A stretch of 64,000 bases of DNA from a virus. The position numbers and the translations under genes were made by a program. Under the pieces are notes generated by a model. That model did not search any database. It was given only the letters and a program-made list of their open reading frames with translations, and was not told the DNA's origin. Positions 52,859 through 60,658 of the stretch are shown here, piece by piece (within the stretch, counting starts at the first letter, position 1; each line of letters starts with the position of its first letter). The stretch spans positions 62,001 through 126,000 of the IMG/VR virus record IMGVR_UViG_3300023239_000006, one strand, 5' to 3'.

Positions 52859-52866
52859 AGTGAAAA

Positions 52867-52874
52867 TATTTATA
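52867..52874 (-). promoter_or_regulatory. T4 late promoter TATAAATA
   Basis: Exact TATAAATA on the minus strand, 9 nt from the start of the 90-residue gene. Confidence 0.6.
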
Positions 52875-52885
52875 AATTATTGTTG

Positions 52886-53284
52886 TTAGGTTGCTGATTC
52901 TTGGCTAAATCTTTTTGCTAGGGCCTTGTTATATCCTATCTTACGGATATCCCCAGAAAATAGATAAAGCTCGAATGCAGCACGTTCACGTAGTACAATG
53001 ATATATTTTTTTGTTATAAAATAGGGAGATTCAATAAAGTTATCCAACCAAACTAGTACTTGAGGAGTAATAGCAAAGTCTTTAGGAAAGTCTACTTTAT
53101 ATGTTTTAATTTTAGCATGATCGTTGATAAACGTCAATGCGTGTTCACTCAAACGTTGCCCGCCTTTGTCCTTATCGCGAACGTTCCACCACCACAGACT
53201 GCGATATTGTTTGAGCGTATCCGAGTCGGCTGGTTGTCCTGCAGCCTCTAAGAATACCTTAGTATAGGTATCCTTGATGTCCAT
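52886..53284 (-). CDS. Conserved phage protein
   Basis: 132 residues. It has SLWWWNVRDKDKGGQ, a Lys-rich helix, VLVWLDNFIESPYF and a C-terminal tail. No known motif. It directly follows the 94-residue gene product by one base. Similar proteins accompany late genes in marine T4-like phages. Confidence 0.55.
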   Translation of the reverse strand: MDIKDTYTKVFLEAAGQPADSDTLKQYRSLWWWNVRDKDKGGQRLSEHALTFINDHAKIKTYKVDFPKDFAITPQVLVWLDNFIESPYFITKKYIIVLRERAAFELYLFSGDIRKIGYNKALAKRFSQESAT

Positions 53285-53285
53285 A

Positions 53286-53570
53286 TTATTCTACCTTTTC
53301 ACCAGTGGTTAATTTGTATACTTCAAAGTCTTCAGTTTTAAAAAGACGATTTAGTTTCTTAGCAAGATTATGCGCATGACCAGGATTGCTAAAACTTACT
53401 TTCTTATATTTTGGGCCGGGGTAGCTAGCAACTAGACTACCACTCTTTAGATTAAAAGGTTGGCCTTTATAGAAAACCGCCCAGATAGCTTCACTATTAA
53501 GAATCTGTTCGATCTTAAAGTTTTCTTTATTTGCATGTTCTAACAATACTTTTGGCTTTGGTCTGCTCAT
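53286..53570 (-). CDS. Conserved small phage protein
   Basis: 94 residues, basic. EHANKENFKIEQILNSEAIW, FYKGQPFNLKSGS and HAHNLAKKLNRLFKTEDF suggest an alpha/beta nucleic-acid-associated fold, which is a guess. Preceded by an exact TATAAATA late promoter at 53601-53608 and an AGGA ribosome-binding site. Confidence 0.55.
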   Translation of the reverse strand: MSRPKPKVLLEHANKENFKIEQILNSEAIWAVFYKGQPFNLKSGSLVASYPGPKYKKVSFSNPGHAHNLAKKLNRLFKTEDFEVYKLTTGEKVE

Positions 53571-53600
53571 ACTATACGTGTTCCTAGTTAACCACGTATA

Positions 53601-53608
53601 TATTTATA
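53601..53608 (-). promoter_or_regulatory. T4 late promoter TATAAATA
   Basis: Exact TATAAATA on the minus strand, 31 nt upstream of the ATG at 53570, in the 38-nt gap between two genes. Confidence 0.75.
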
Positions 53609-53860
53609 TCAATTAAAGCCGCCCCCGTCGAACTTAACATCGATATTAGTAGTTGATTCCTTAATTACAGACAACATAGCATGTATTTCTTGTACAGTCT
53701 TGCCTAATTTGCTAGTCATAATAGCTAATTCTGCTGTTAGATCTCTAGCTTCTTGAATACTGATACGAATATCTTTTTGTTGACTACGTTCGGCAGCAAC
53801 TACCCGCTGAATTAGCTTTTCTACACTAGGTAGATTAGTAGGAAGATTACTTTGAGACAT
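53609..53860 (-). CDS. Small helical phage protein
   Basis: 83 residues with a long predicted coiled helix (EKLIQRVVAAERSQQKDIR, ILTAELAIMTSKLGK region) and a Gly-rich acidic end. Overlaps the stop of the preceding gene by 14 bases. Unknown function; may be a scaffold or oligomerisation helper. Confidence 0.5.
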   Translation of the reverse strand: MSQSNLPTNLPSVEKLIQRVVAAERSQQKDIRISIQEARDLTAELAIMTSKLGKTVQEIHAMLSVIKESTTNIDVKFDGGGFN

Positions 53861-54326
53861 TTGCTAGTACCTGCTTCATTTCAATTTCTGTTTTAAACGG
53901 ACCTTGATATTCATAGCGTTGTAATGTAATAAGTTTGGGACAGTGACTCTTGACCCACCCTTTTTCAAATTTAATAACATAGTATCCAGCACAGTACAAA
54001 CTCTTGCTATCTCCGCTCTTAGTAAAGAGTGGAAGCTTTCTTTGAATATCAAACATTGAGTTGTGCGGAGTGGCACTAGTTGTATATCCGTGGACTTCAT
54101 TTGGTTCTGCACCTGTTGCTTCTTTAATAATCTTAACAACAAAAAACGCTTTGCCAAACTCTCGAGTTAGACTTTCTTTGTTATCGTAAATTTTAATTCC
54201 AAATTCATTGCTTAGAACAAACCGGTTGTCATCATTCATCCTAAGTGTTCCAAACTTTTCTCCGCCTTTTTCAACAATCCAAAATTTATTGTCGATGATC
54301 GGTTTAGCATGTAGTTCTGTTGTCAT
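53847..54326 (-). CDS. Conserved phage protein next to RNase H
   Basis: 159 residues. WIVEKGGEKFGTLRMNDDNRF and LYCAGYYVIKFEKGWVKSHCPKL are conserved-looking; no catalytic motif recognised. Its start overlaps the RNase H stop as ATGA, linking the two in one transcript. Unknown function. Confidence 0.55.
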   Translation of the reverse strand: MTTELHAKPIIDNKFWIVEKGGEKFGTLRMNDDNRFVLSNEFGIKIYDNKESLTREFGKAFFVVKIIKEATGAEPNEVHGYTTSATPHNSMFDIQRKLPLFTKSGDSKSLYCAGYYVIKFEKGWVKSHCPKLITLQRYEYQGPFKTEIEMKQVLANVSK

Positions 54327-55309
54327 AGTGTGTATCTCGCATTTAAAGGTTCAGCATATGCTTGTGCTTGATCTGAAATCTTCTTTAGATCGTACAGTCC
54401 GCAAAACTTCATAAGTCGCAGACCAACTTGACTAATGTTTTTATTAGCACTAGTTGCTTCTGCAATATTCTCAACCATAATAGATTTAATATCGTCGGGC
54501 TGGTGTGCAAGGTCGATGAGTCGACGATTGCGTTCGTAATCTTCTAGCACTCGATGTTCTAGTCCGTTGTGGTCAGTCCATCTCTGTAGCATTAGGTTGT
54601 TCCACGAAAAGCCTTTGCTTTTACGATCTTCAAACGCTTCAGTGAGGCCTACTTTTTTGCTTGTGCCTTTAGTGCGTACACCGGGATATGCTGAGAAGAC
54701 ATTATCGCTAGTATCGCCACGCATACATTTTTCAAACAACAACCACTCTGGATCTGGGATTGCTTTAGGTAGTTGTGTTTTCTTGTCAATGACTCTTTTA
54801 CCTTTTGCGTCAAATACGCCTTCATGGGTAATTGTAGTTTCCATTACACCGTTGTACTGTTTTACATTAGGCGCAATTAATTGTACAAAGTCAGTGTCAG
54901 TACTAATAATGATGTGATTGTCGTTAGGATGACTCTGTATCCAGCCAGCAATAAGATCATCTGCTTCTAGGCGAGGATGTTGCATAACTGTACAGTTAGT
55001 CTTATCTTTGATAAAGTCTTTAAACGTGTCAAATGCTTCCCAGAAGATTTTTTCTTCGTCTGCTTCTTTTTCGGTATGTGCGGCACGAGCTGCTGCACGT
55101 TGAGCTTTATAAGGCTTGTAGTAATCTTTGCGCCAGCTGCGACCTTCTAAACAGAAGATAACGTGACTGCCGTTAAAGTCTTGCCACGCCTTCTTCACGC
55201 TGTTAAGAGTGATATGAAACGCCATGCCTAGCTTAATATCAGCGTCGCCGTTAATAACGTGTCTAGCACGAAAGAATGTATTTGCTGTATCAACTATAAT
55301 GTAATTCAT
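54323..55309 (-). CDS. rnh: RNase H / 5'-3' exonuclease (T4 Rnh-like)
   Basis: 328 residues, T4 Rnh is 305. FEN/PIN-type nuclease that removes RNA primers from lagging-strand fragments. Acidic metal ligands are visible in YIIVDTANTFF (D7), RLEADDLIAGW and STDTDFVQL, and the helical arch with GRSWRKDYYKPYKAQR is present. A C-terminal helix-hairpin region with RGDTSDNVFSAYPGV completes the fold. Overlaps the next upstream gene by four bases. Confidence 0.9.
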   Translation of the reverse strand: MNYIIVDTANTFFRARHVINGDADIKLGMAFHITLNSVKKAWQDFNGSHVIFCLEGRSWRKDYYKPYKAQRAAARAAHTEKEADEEKIFWEAFDTFKDFIKDKTNCTVMQHPRLEADDLIAGWIQSHPNDNHIIISTDTDFVQLIAPNVKQYNGVMETTITHEGVFDAKGKRVIDKKTQLPKAIPDPEWLLFEKCMRGDTSDNVFSAYPGVRTKGTSKKVGLTEAFEDRKSKGFSWNNLMLQRWTDHNGLEHRVLEDYERNRRLIDLAHQPDDIKSIMVENIAEATSANKNISQVGLRLMKFCGLYDLKKISDQAQAYAEPLNARYTL

Positions 55310-55746
55310 TTGTTGTTCTTTTTAACTGTGTTAATATCGATCACACCAGTGTTTACTGCACCGCCGAAATCACCATCTATCACTACGCCTGCGCATAGTT
55401 CACGGAACCAACGATCGACAATCTCTTCTTCTTTGTCGCCATCAAACCCGTAACCTTCTTGCTTTAATTTTAACACAAACTGTTCGTTCCAGTCAAGCTC
55501 AAAAAACCCATTACGGATGTTGTCTTTGTTTACATGTGTTTCGATTACACCTACCCAAGGTTCTTTTAAACGAGTTGCTTTATCTTTTGCGCTAAGTTTC
55601 GCTACTTCTTCTGCTTCTTTAGCAAGCACTGCTTGTTCTGTTGCTTCTTTTGCAATTTGTATAGAACGTTCTGCATCTTCTACAGCACGTTTAGTTTCGG
55701 CTTTGATCTTATCAATGCCAAACAATTTTTCAACCCACTTGTTCAT
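55306..55746 (-). CDS. Conserved coiled-coil phage protein
   Basis: 146 residues. I start at ATG 55746, which shares its A with the QueE stop (TAATG). A long Ala/Glu/Lys helix (residues 12-55) precedes EPWVGVIETHVNKDNIRNG and a C-terminal DRWFRELCAGVVIDGDFGG domain. No enzyme motif. Between QueE and RNase H in the operon; role unknown. Confidence 0.55.
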   Translation of the reverse strand: MNKWVEKLFGIDKIKAETKRAVEDAERSIQIAKEATEQAVLAKEAEEVAKLSAKDKATRLKEPWVGVIETHVNKDNIRNGFFELDWNEQFVLKLKQEGYGFDGDKEEEIVDRWFRELCAGVVIDGDFGGAVNTGVIDINTVKKNNK

Positions 55747-56591
55747 TATGTACCCCACTCATTTTTAAACAGCGGCACTTGCAGTCGGTCACTGTATCGC
55801 AAACCGTTCTTCATAGCTAGCACTGCTACGTTCTTATTGTTCATAGCATATACACTTTCGACACCGCCGACTGGCATTAAGTAGACATGTCCTTTAAACC
55901 CTGCTGCACGGAATGCAGCAATTGCACGTTCGGCATCGGCAAAGTCTTGTTCTGTAGCAATAACAAACTTCAAATATGCTGTACCAACTTCTTCATACTC
56001 ACAAACAACTTCTGGCTTAATAGCGTCTTCCCACTTTTCACCACTGCATGGCAGTTTAGCACTTACACTGAATGTAAGTTCTTTACCTACTTCACTATTC
56101 CACTTAGCCAAGAAACCTTTAAACTCCGGAGTCAGTTTTTGAGTACCGTTTGTTTCAAAAGTAATCTCTTTCAAGTCACGCATCTTGGTGTTGTTAAGCA
56201 AATCCGGATAAGCACGTTGCCAGCCCAGTAGCGGCTCGCCGCCTGTAATAACCAAGTGTTCGTCCTTCCAATGATCCTGCGGGAGAATTTCCATAATACG
56301 ATCTACAATTGCTTCGCTTGTAAGCATCGGACTAAGAGTTTTGAACTCTGGCATCCAGCTAGCGTAGCTATCACAGCCAGTACTAACTAGTGGCAAGTCC
56401 TCGTATTTTGCAAACATATGAGCAACTACTGAAATTTCTTCAGCTTCCTTGCTTAGTTCACCTCTAGGCATGCCAAATCCGCTACACGTAAAGTTGCAAC
56501 CAAATGTGCGTAGAAATACAGAAGGGACGCCCATATAACGTCCTTCACCTTGAATGCTGTAAAACAGCTCTGCGATTTTAATTTTACTCAT
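55746..56591 (-). CDS. queE: 7-carboxy-7-deazaguanine synthase QueE
   Basis: 281 residues of the radical SAM family. It makes the 7-deazaguanine ring from 6-carboxy-tetrahydropterin. FYSIQGEG at 10-17 and the SAM-binding TGGEPLLGW near 115 are clear. The cluster cysteines are unusual: C32-x3-C36 are in place (GCNFTC), but the third comes after a 36-residue insert at C73 in GCDSYASW, which resembles the canonical end CDTxY. With FolE and QueD nearby, it supplies base precursor for DNA modification rather than only tRNA queuosine. Confidence 0.85.
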   Translation of the reverse strand: MSKIKIAELFYSIQGEGRYMGVPSVFLRTFGCNFTCSGFGMPRGELSKEAEEISVVAHMFAKYEDLPLVSTGCDSYASWMPEFKTLSPMLTSEAIVDRIMEILPQDHWKDEHLVITGGEPLLGWQRAYPDLLNNTKMRDLKEITFETNGTQKLTPEFKGFLAKWNSEVGKELTFSVSAKLPCSGEKWEDAIKPEVVCEYEEVGTAYLKFVIATEQDFADAERAIAAFRAAGFKGHVYLMPVGGVESVYAMNNKNVAVLAMKNGLRYSDRLQVPLFKNEWGT

Positions 56592-56597
56592 AGTTTA

Positions 56598-56762
56598 TTA
56601 TACACTCTTTTTCTGTAATTGCCAAGAACCGTTGCCTTGATCTAGCCATTCTAATGTGTCTCCTTCTTTCCAATTTTGCATATCTAACAGATCTTGCGGT
56701 ATTGGCATAATAAGATCGCCATTCTCGGGATCTTCTTTTAGGGTAACTGTCCAGTGTGTCAT
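56598..56762 (-). CDS. AbrB/MazE-like small DNA-binding protein
   Basis: 54 residues (MTHWTVTLKEDPENGDL..., ending QKKSV). The segment LIMPIPQDLLDMQNWKEGDT closely resembles the swapped-hairpin AbrB fold (IPxxLLxxxxxKEGDxLE). ATG 56762 overlaps the preceding stop as ATGA, and its stop lies six bases before QueE, so it is part of the operon. It may be a small regulator; no toxin partner is present. A longer frame on the same strand and shifted phase (56584-56772) is a shadow. Confidence 0.7.
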   Translation of the reverse strand: MTHWTVTLKEDPENGDLIMPIPQDLLDMQNWKEGDTLEWLDQGNGSWQLQKKSV

Positions 56763-56953
56763 ATTCTATCACTTAATAATATTTTACAAAGTAATGCGTC
56801 TTGTTCGTTATTGAACTCAAACGACATTGAATTTTCTGTAGGATGGGATGTGTACTTATCACCAGGAAGCCCAAACTGTTCTAAAACCATCGCGCAGGTT
56901 TCATTCCACCAATGACTATTTTGATTATCCCAAGGAACGAGTATAGTATTCAT
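56759..56953 (-). CDS. Conserved small phage protein
   Basis: 64 residues. WDNQNSHWWNETCAMVLEQFG and a FEFNNEQDALLCKILL ending suggest a compact helical protein. Start overlaps the previous stop (ATGA), stop overlaps the AbrB-like start. Unknown function. Confidence 0.55.
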   Translation of the reverse strand: MNTILVPWDNQNSHWWNETCAMVLEQFGLPGDKYTSHPTENSMSFEFNNEQDALLCKILLSDRI

Positions 56954-57192
56954 CGGCCTCTTAAATTAGTACTAGTCTTACTAATCTTAGGACCTGCGCT
57001 TTCAAAGTCCATGCCCGCCATGCGACCTTCATACTTACTACCATTCCAATTCATCAATAGTTTAACACTCTTGTTCATAACCACAGTAAGGTTACGTCCC
57101 TCGTTACACTGCATGACTTCAGCCTCCATCTCTCTTTTACTGGAAACCTGAGTAACAGTACAGGTGTTATCGTGCCTAGTTATTACACTCAT
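56950..57192 (-). CDS. Conserved small phage protein
   Basis: 80 residues from ATG 57192, which overlaps the phosphoribosyltransferase stop (ATGA); an ATG at 57204 adds four residues. It has EGRNLTVVMNKSVKLLMNWNGS, a small beta domain met in marine T4-like phages. Unknown function. Confidence 0.55.
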   Translation of the reverse strand: MSVITRHDNTCTVTQVSSKREMEAEVMQCNEGRNLTVVMNKSVKLLMNWNGSKYEGRMAGMDFESAGPKISKTSTNLRGR

Positions 57193-57686
57193 TTTGTCCA
57201 CCATTCTTCATAAGGAAATTCAATCCACACATCGTTTTCGGCTTTGTTAACTTCCATACCACAGTAGTTCATACCTACGCTGCATTGGCTAGATAAGTTA
57301 TCAACAACAACAGCAAATCTTACGTTGTTACTCCAGATCTGTTGCCAACTGGTGTCATCTGGAAAACAGCCACTTGGCCAATCATTCATCAGCCAGTTTA
57401 GTGTACTGCCTTGATCATTAATGTCGTCAACAACAAGAATGTTCTTTCCGTAAAACGCATCTTCAGCCATGCCTAGATTGCTAGTACATTCTCCGCCGTC
57501 ACGCAAACTGATATCTAACGATTGCATGGGAACGTTTAAGTAATGGCTGATCATTACAGCAGGCAATAATCCGCCTCTTGTAAGTCCTACAATGAAATCC
57601 GGCTTCCAATTATCTGCGGCAATTTCTCTACAGATAGTAGAAACTAAACCTTTAAATTTTCTGTCATTAATTATGAGTTTGTTCAT
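57189..57686 (-). CDS. Phosphoribosyltransferase
   Basis: 165 residues, type I PRTase fold. The PRPP-binding motif is ILVVDDINDQGST near 85, preceded by FIVGLTRGGLLPAVMIS with the PPi loop. Such enzymes attach or remove ribose-phosphate on purines; a hypoxanthine/xanthine-guanine-like enzyme is most likely. Salvage of purine supports the deazaguanine pathway next door, which consumes GTP. Start overlaps the cupin gene by 20 bases. Confidence 0.75.
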   Translation of the reverse strand: MNKLIINDRKFKGLVSTICREIAADNWKPDFIVGLTRGGLLPAVMISHYLNVPMQSLDISLRDGGECTSNLGMAEDAFYGKNILVVDDINDQGSTLNWLMNDWPSGCFPDDTSWQQIWSNNVRFAVVVDNLSSQCSVGMNYCGMEVNKAENDVWIEFPYEEWWTK

Positions 57687-58143
57687 TTTGTTCTTTACGA
57701 GTTTTTAAATAATATTCATTTTGAATCCATTCATCATTTACTAGAAATCCCCATTCTCGTTTGTGGGGACCTGGCATAAACAATGTCCAAGGAGTTATTC
57801 CTTCTTTTAATTCAATGCGGTGATAACTAGTAGGGCTAGACACGCGAAAATGACCGGGTCCACGCCACTTACGAATCTCGCAACTTTTTGTACCATCTGG
57901 ATTAAATTCTGGAATCCATTCATAATAGCCACCTTTTAAAATTAAAGTAAAATAACTCCATGGATGATCGTGAACATCATCTGGATCACCTTTATGGAAC
58001 TTGTGTAGAAACACATTAAACGGAAAATGCTTTCGATCTTTTAGAAAAAGATAATAACGGGTTAACAACGGTTCGTTGCTCACTCGATCCATAATTATAC
58101 GTTTACGACCCAGCCTATCTAAAAAATCGAGAAACCATTTCAT
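57667..58143 (-). CDS. Cupin-like protein
   Basis: 158 residues. The HDHPWSYFTLILKGGYYEW segment (H-x-H pair) and FRVSSPTSYHRIEL give the two cupin motifs with probable metal-binding His residues; WTLFMPGPHKREWGF is conserved in phage relatives. Activity unknown: enzyme, sensor or storage fold. It sits between FolE and the phosphoribosyltransferase, consistent with a nucleotide role. Confidence 0.65.
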   Translation of the reverse strand: MKWFLDFLDRLGRKRIIMDRVSNEPLLTRYYLFLKDRKHFPFNVFLHKFHKGDPDDVHDHPWSYFTLILKGGYYEWIPEFNPDGTKSCEIRKWRGPGHFRVSSPTSYHRIELKEGITPWTLFMPGPHKREWGFLVNDEWIQNEYYLKTRKEQNEQTHN

Positions 58144-58179
58144 TTACGTGTCTCCATATTTACTAAAGAAGCAATACAC

Positions 58180-58896
58180 TTATCGCTTATTGGATTCTTG
58201 GAGACTCAATGTATCAAAGAACTCTTTCTTTGTACCTGGATCTTTATTAAACGCACCTTTAAGCACTGAAGTAGTTGTTGAACTATCGTGTGCCATTATG
58301 CCTCGGTTCTCACAACATCCATGAGTCATTCTTAAATATACACCTACGTTTTCTGAATCAGTTGCTTTACTAATTTCTCGAGCAATGTCATTACATAGTT
58401 CCTCTTGTAGGGTGCCACGGCGAGCGCACCACTGAGCAATGCGAGTATACTTGCTAAGACCAATTAGTTTTTCTGCCGCAATAATGCCAATATAAGCAAC
58501 CCCAGTAACGGGTTGGTGATGATGTGAACACATACTACGAAGTTCACTGCGAACCACGAGCATGCCTTCGTAACGGTCTGCCGAATTGTTTGGAAATGCT
58601 GTTACGTCTGGTGCTGGATCATATCTGCCTGTCATGATTTCATTAAAGTACATTTTAGCAAGCCGCTTTGCAGTGCCTTTGCTATTTGGATCTGTTTCTC
58701 GATCAATAAGCAAGCGATCTAGCACACCTTCAAATGCTTCTGCTGCTTCGGTGATTAGTGTATCCTTTTCAACATCGCTAACGTATTCGCTGATGTTGTC
58801 TCCTGCCCAAAACCGTTTGTTATCGCGTTTGAGTTTGTCGCGGATAACCTGGCTTAGCGGTCTTCCGTCTTCTTCTCTATAATTCAATTGTGTCAA
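58180..58896 (-). CDS. folE: GTP cyclohydrolase I FolE
   Basis: 238 residues. It opens GTP to dihydroneopterin triphosphate, the first step to 7-deazaguanine. Zinc ligands C123 and H126 (MCSHHH) and C194 (HGCCENRG) are present, as are IGLSKYTRIAQWCARR and SSTTTSVLKGAF. Start is TTG 58896, chosen because CGGAG lies about 9 nt upstream and no ATG fits near the conserved start. The C-terminal about 15 residues beyond the core are extra. In phages FolE usually marks deazaguanine DNA modification. Confidence 0.9.
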   Translation of the reverse strand: MTQLNYREEDGRPLSQVIRDKLKRDNKRFWAGDNISEYVSDVEKDTLITEAAEAFEGVLDRLLIDRETDPNSKGTAKRLAKMYFNEIMTGRYDPAPDVTAFPNNSADRYEGMLVVRSELRSMCSHHHQPVTGVAYIGIIAAEKLIGLSKYTRIAQWCARRGTLQEELCNDIAREISKATDSENVGVYLRMTHGCCENRGIMAHDSSTTTSVLKGAFNKDPGTKKEFFDTLSLQESNKR

Positions 58897-58938
58897 TATA
58901 TTTCTCCGATGTTTAAGCAGTGGATTGCCTGTATAGTT

Positions 58939-60012
58939 TTATTTTAGCATCTCTAATAGTTTATTGCAACTAAAATAATGTTCAGTTAATGCATCTACTT
59001 GTTTATTTAGGCTGGGTAAAAACTTTTCGTAATTTTCCATGTACTGTATAATCTTGTAGCAGATTTCTTGTCTATGGATATTATAGTTCTCCCAAGTATC
59101 AGTCCATTCGCTCGGATACTTGAAAGTATCAAATGCCATTTCGCTGTAGCTTAGTCTATCTGGCATCATTGGAACAGCGCCCACTAATGCACCTTCATAC
59201 CAACTAATGCCTAACGTTTCTTGCAAGTTTGCACTAAACACAATCTTAGATTGTCCTAGCAGATTGTGGTATTCATTCTTTGTCAGCTGTTGATCCTGAC
59301 ATACAACAAACTCATACTGAGGCAAGTGCATAGCTAAGTCACGAAAGATATCTACTTGTTTCTCTGGCGCTATGCGATGAGGGAACAGTATAAGGTCACG
59401 CTTTGGCATGTTCTTATACATAGTCAATGTATCTTCCATATACTCCATGGGCCACCCAGTCTGGACAATCTTCTTAGAAACTTTATAGTTATAAACTGTA
59501 CCTAAGTTAACCTCTAACAAATTGTTACGAAACATATCGATATGAAAATTCGTAGCAAAATAGTTATGATCGAACGCATGAAAGAAACTTTTCTCAGCGT
59601 GTCTAACCCAAGGCTTATTACCAACAAGACGTCCTAAAAAGTCTTGTGGGTCATAACTGCCAGCATGCCATAGTCCATGTGTAGTTACTGGAATACCCAG
59701 TAATTCGCTCATGTACTTGAGATTGATGATACCAGGGTGCCAAGCATCAGTAAATATAAAATGATCACCTGGGCGAACGGCTCCATTACAAAATAAACGG
59801 CCCAGCTGCTCAACTTGACTAGCCTTGTATATATTAGTTCCGCCAAAGTTGAGAAACGCTCCAGGAGTAGTTGCACTAGGAATATCCGCAGGGCCTGATA
59901 TAATTTGAACATTGTGTCCTTTCTCTCGTAGTAAGGCAGGCACATGGGACTGCCATTGTCCAGTGTACCTTGTCTCGACTGCTTCTAAATCAACGAGAAA
60001 AATTCTGCTCAT
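58939..60012 (-). CDS. GT-B glycosyltransferase
   Basis: 357 residues of the GT4-like type. The N-terminus has MSRIFLVDLEAVETRYTGQW; the C-terminal nucleotide-sugar site is visible as LILFPHRIAPEKQ, then ETLGISWYEGALVGAVPM with the E-x7-E-like pattern. Donor and acceptor unknown. Unlike the transferases at 41-49 kb it lies in the minus-strand operon with FolE and QueD, so it may act on DNA bases or nucleotides. It could also make surface sugar. Confidence 0.7.
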   Translation of the reverse strand: MSRIFLVDLEAVETRYTGQWQSHVPALLREKGHNVQIISGPADIPSATTPGAFLNFGGTNIYKASQVEQLGRLFCNGAVRPGDHFIFTDAWHPGIINLKYMSELLGIPVTTHGLWHAGSYDPQDFLGRLVGNKPWVRHAEKSFFHAFDHNYFATNFHIDMFRNNLLEVNLGTVYNYKVSKKIVQTGWPMEYMEDTLTMYKNMPKRDLILFPHRIAPEKQVDIFRDLAMHLPQYEFVVCQDQQLTKNEYHNLLGQSKIVFSANLQETLGISWYEGALVGAVPMMPDRLSYSEMAFDTFKYPSEWTDTWENYNIHRQEICYKIIQYMENYEKFLPSLNKQVDALTEHYFSCNKLLEMLK

Positions 60013-60247
60013 TGCGCTTTCCGTTATTATCCCAACGTGGGTTCTTGCCTAGGTAAGGCCGGCGCGGTCGCTTGCTTGCTAGGAACGCACCATAGTTAGG
60101 AGCACCTTCTTTGCGGTAAATTTCCGCAGGGTCAAACTCTCGAAGTTCCATACGACAAAAGTCTTGAAACGCTTCCAAGTCATCAAAGATCCGAACAATG
60201 TCGGGGCGATTTTTAAAATAGGCAACGTCGCGGTAATTCTTAGCCAT
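59990..60247 (-). CDS. Conserved small phage protein
   Basis: 85 residues. DVAYFKNRPDIVRIFDDLEAF and CRMELREFDPAEIYR recur in small T4-like phage proteins; the end is Arg/Asn-rich. It overlaps the glycosyltransferase start by 23 bases. Function unknown. Confidence 0.55.
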   Translation of the reverse strand: MAKNYRDVAYFKNRPDIVRIFDDLEAFQDFCRMELREFDPAEIYRKEGAPNYGAFLASKRPRRPYLGKNPRWDNNGKRNEQNFSR

Positions 60248-60277
60248 GTTAGCTTTCCTTAGTACTTAATAATATTA

Positions 60278-60658
60278 TTATGGTTTGTATTCGATGATAC
60301 CATCGGATTCACCGTCTTCTGACACTACAATTTCGTAGTATCGATTTGATCCATATGCTGGAATCAAATGCTTTTCCAAGATGTCTGTTGCAATCATTTC
60401 GCAACTCTTGTGATTCATTTTACCGTCTTTAATAAATTCTGCCAATGCCCACTTAACAAGGAAGAACTCTAATTCACGGTCTAAGTGTGTAACACTAATC
60501 TTTACTTCAACTTTGAACATGTGTCGATGTTCATTTTCAAGAAACTGGATACGTGGATCAATTGATCCAGCGTTTGGGTAATAGTGAAACCCTTCAAATT
60601 CTGTACGAACTTTAATAAACGTCATAGTTGCTGGGCGAATGTCTTGTTTAATAATCAT
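60278..60658 (-). CDS. queD: QueD-like 6-carboxytetrahydropterin synthase homologue
   Basis: 126 residues, usual length for QueD. Zinc His are visible as H25 in GFHYYP and H44/H46 in ENEHRH, with the following FKVEVKISV strand. NHKSCEMIATDILEKHL and EIVVSEDGESDGIIEY mark the rest of the T-fold. The catalytic Cys that normally precedes the HxH pair is missing, and the only Cys is C86. It is therefore either a variant enzyme or a non-catalytic relative. Start overlaps the preceding stop; 126 residues from ATG 60658. Confidence 0.7.
   Translation of the reverse strand: MIIKQDIRPATMTFIKVRTEFEGFHYYPNAGSIDPRIQFLENEHRHMFKVEVKISVTHLDRELEFFLVKWALAEFIKDGKMNHKSCEMIATDILEKHLIPAYGSNRYYEIVVSEDGESDGIIEYKP

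Noticed and set aside
56584-56772. 62-codon minus-strand frame as a gene
   Set aside because: It overlaps three neighbours, is Arg/Tyr-rich without family features, and the shifted frame 56598-56762 is a better gene with ATGA coupling.
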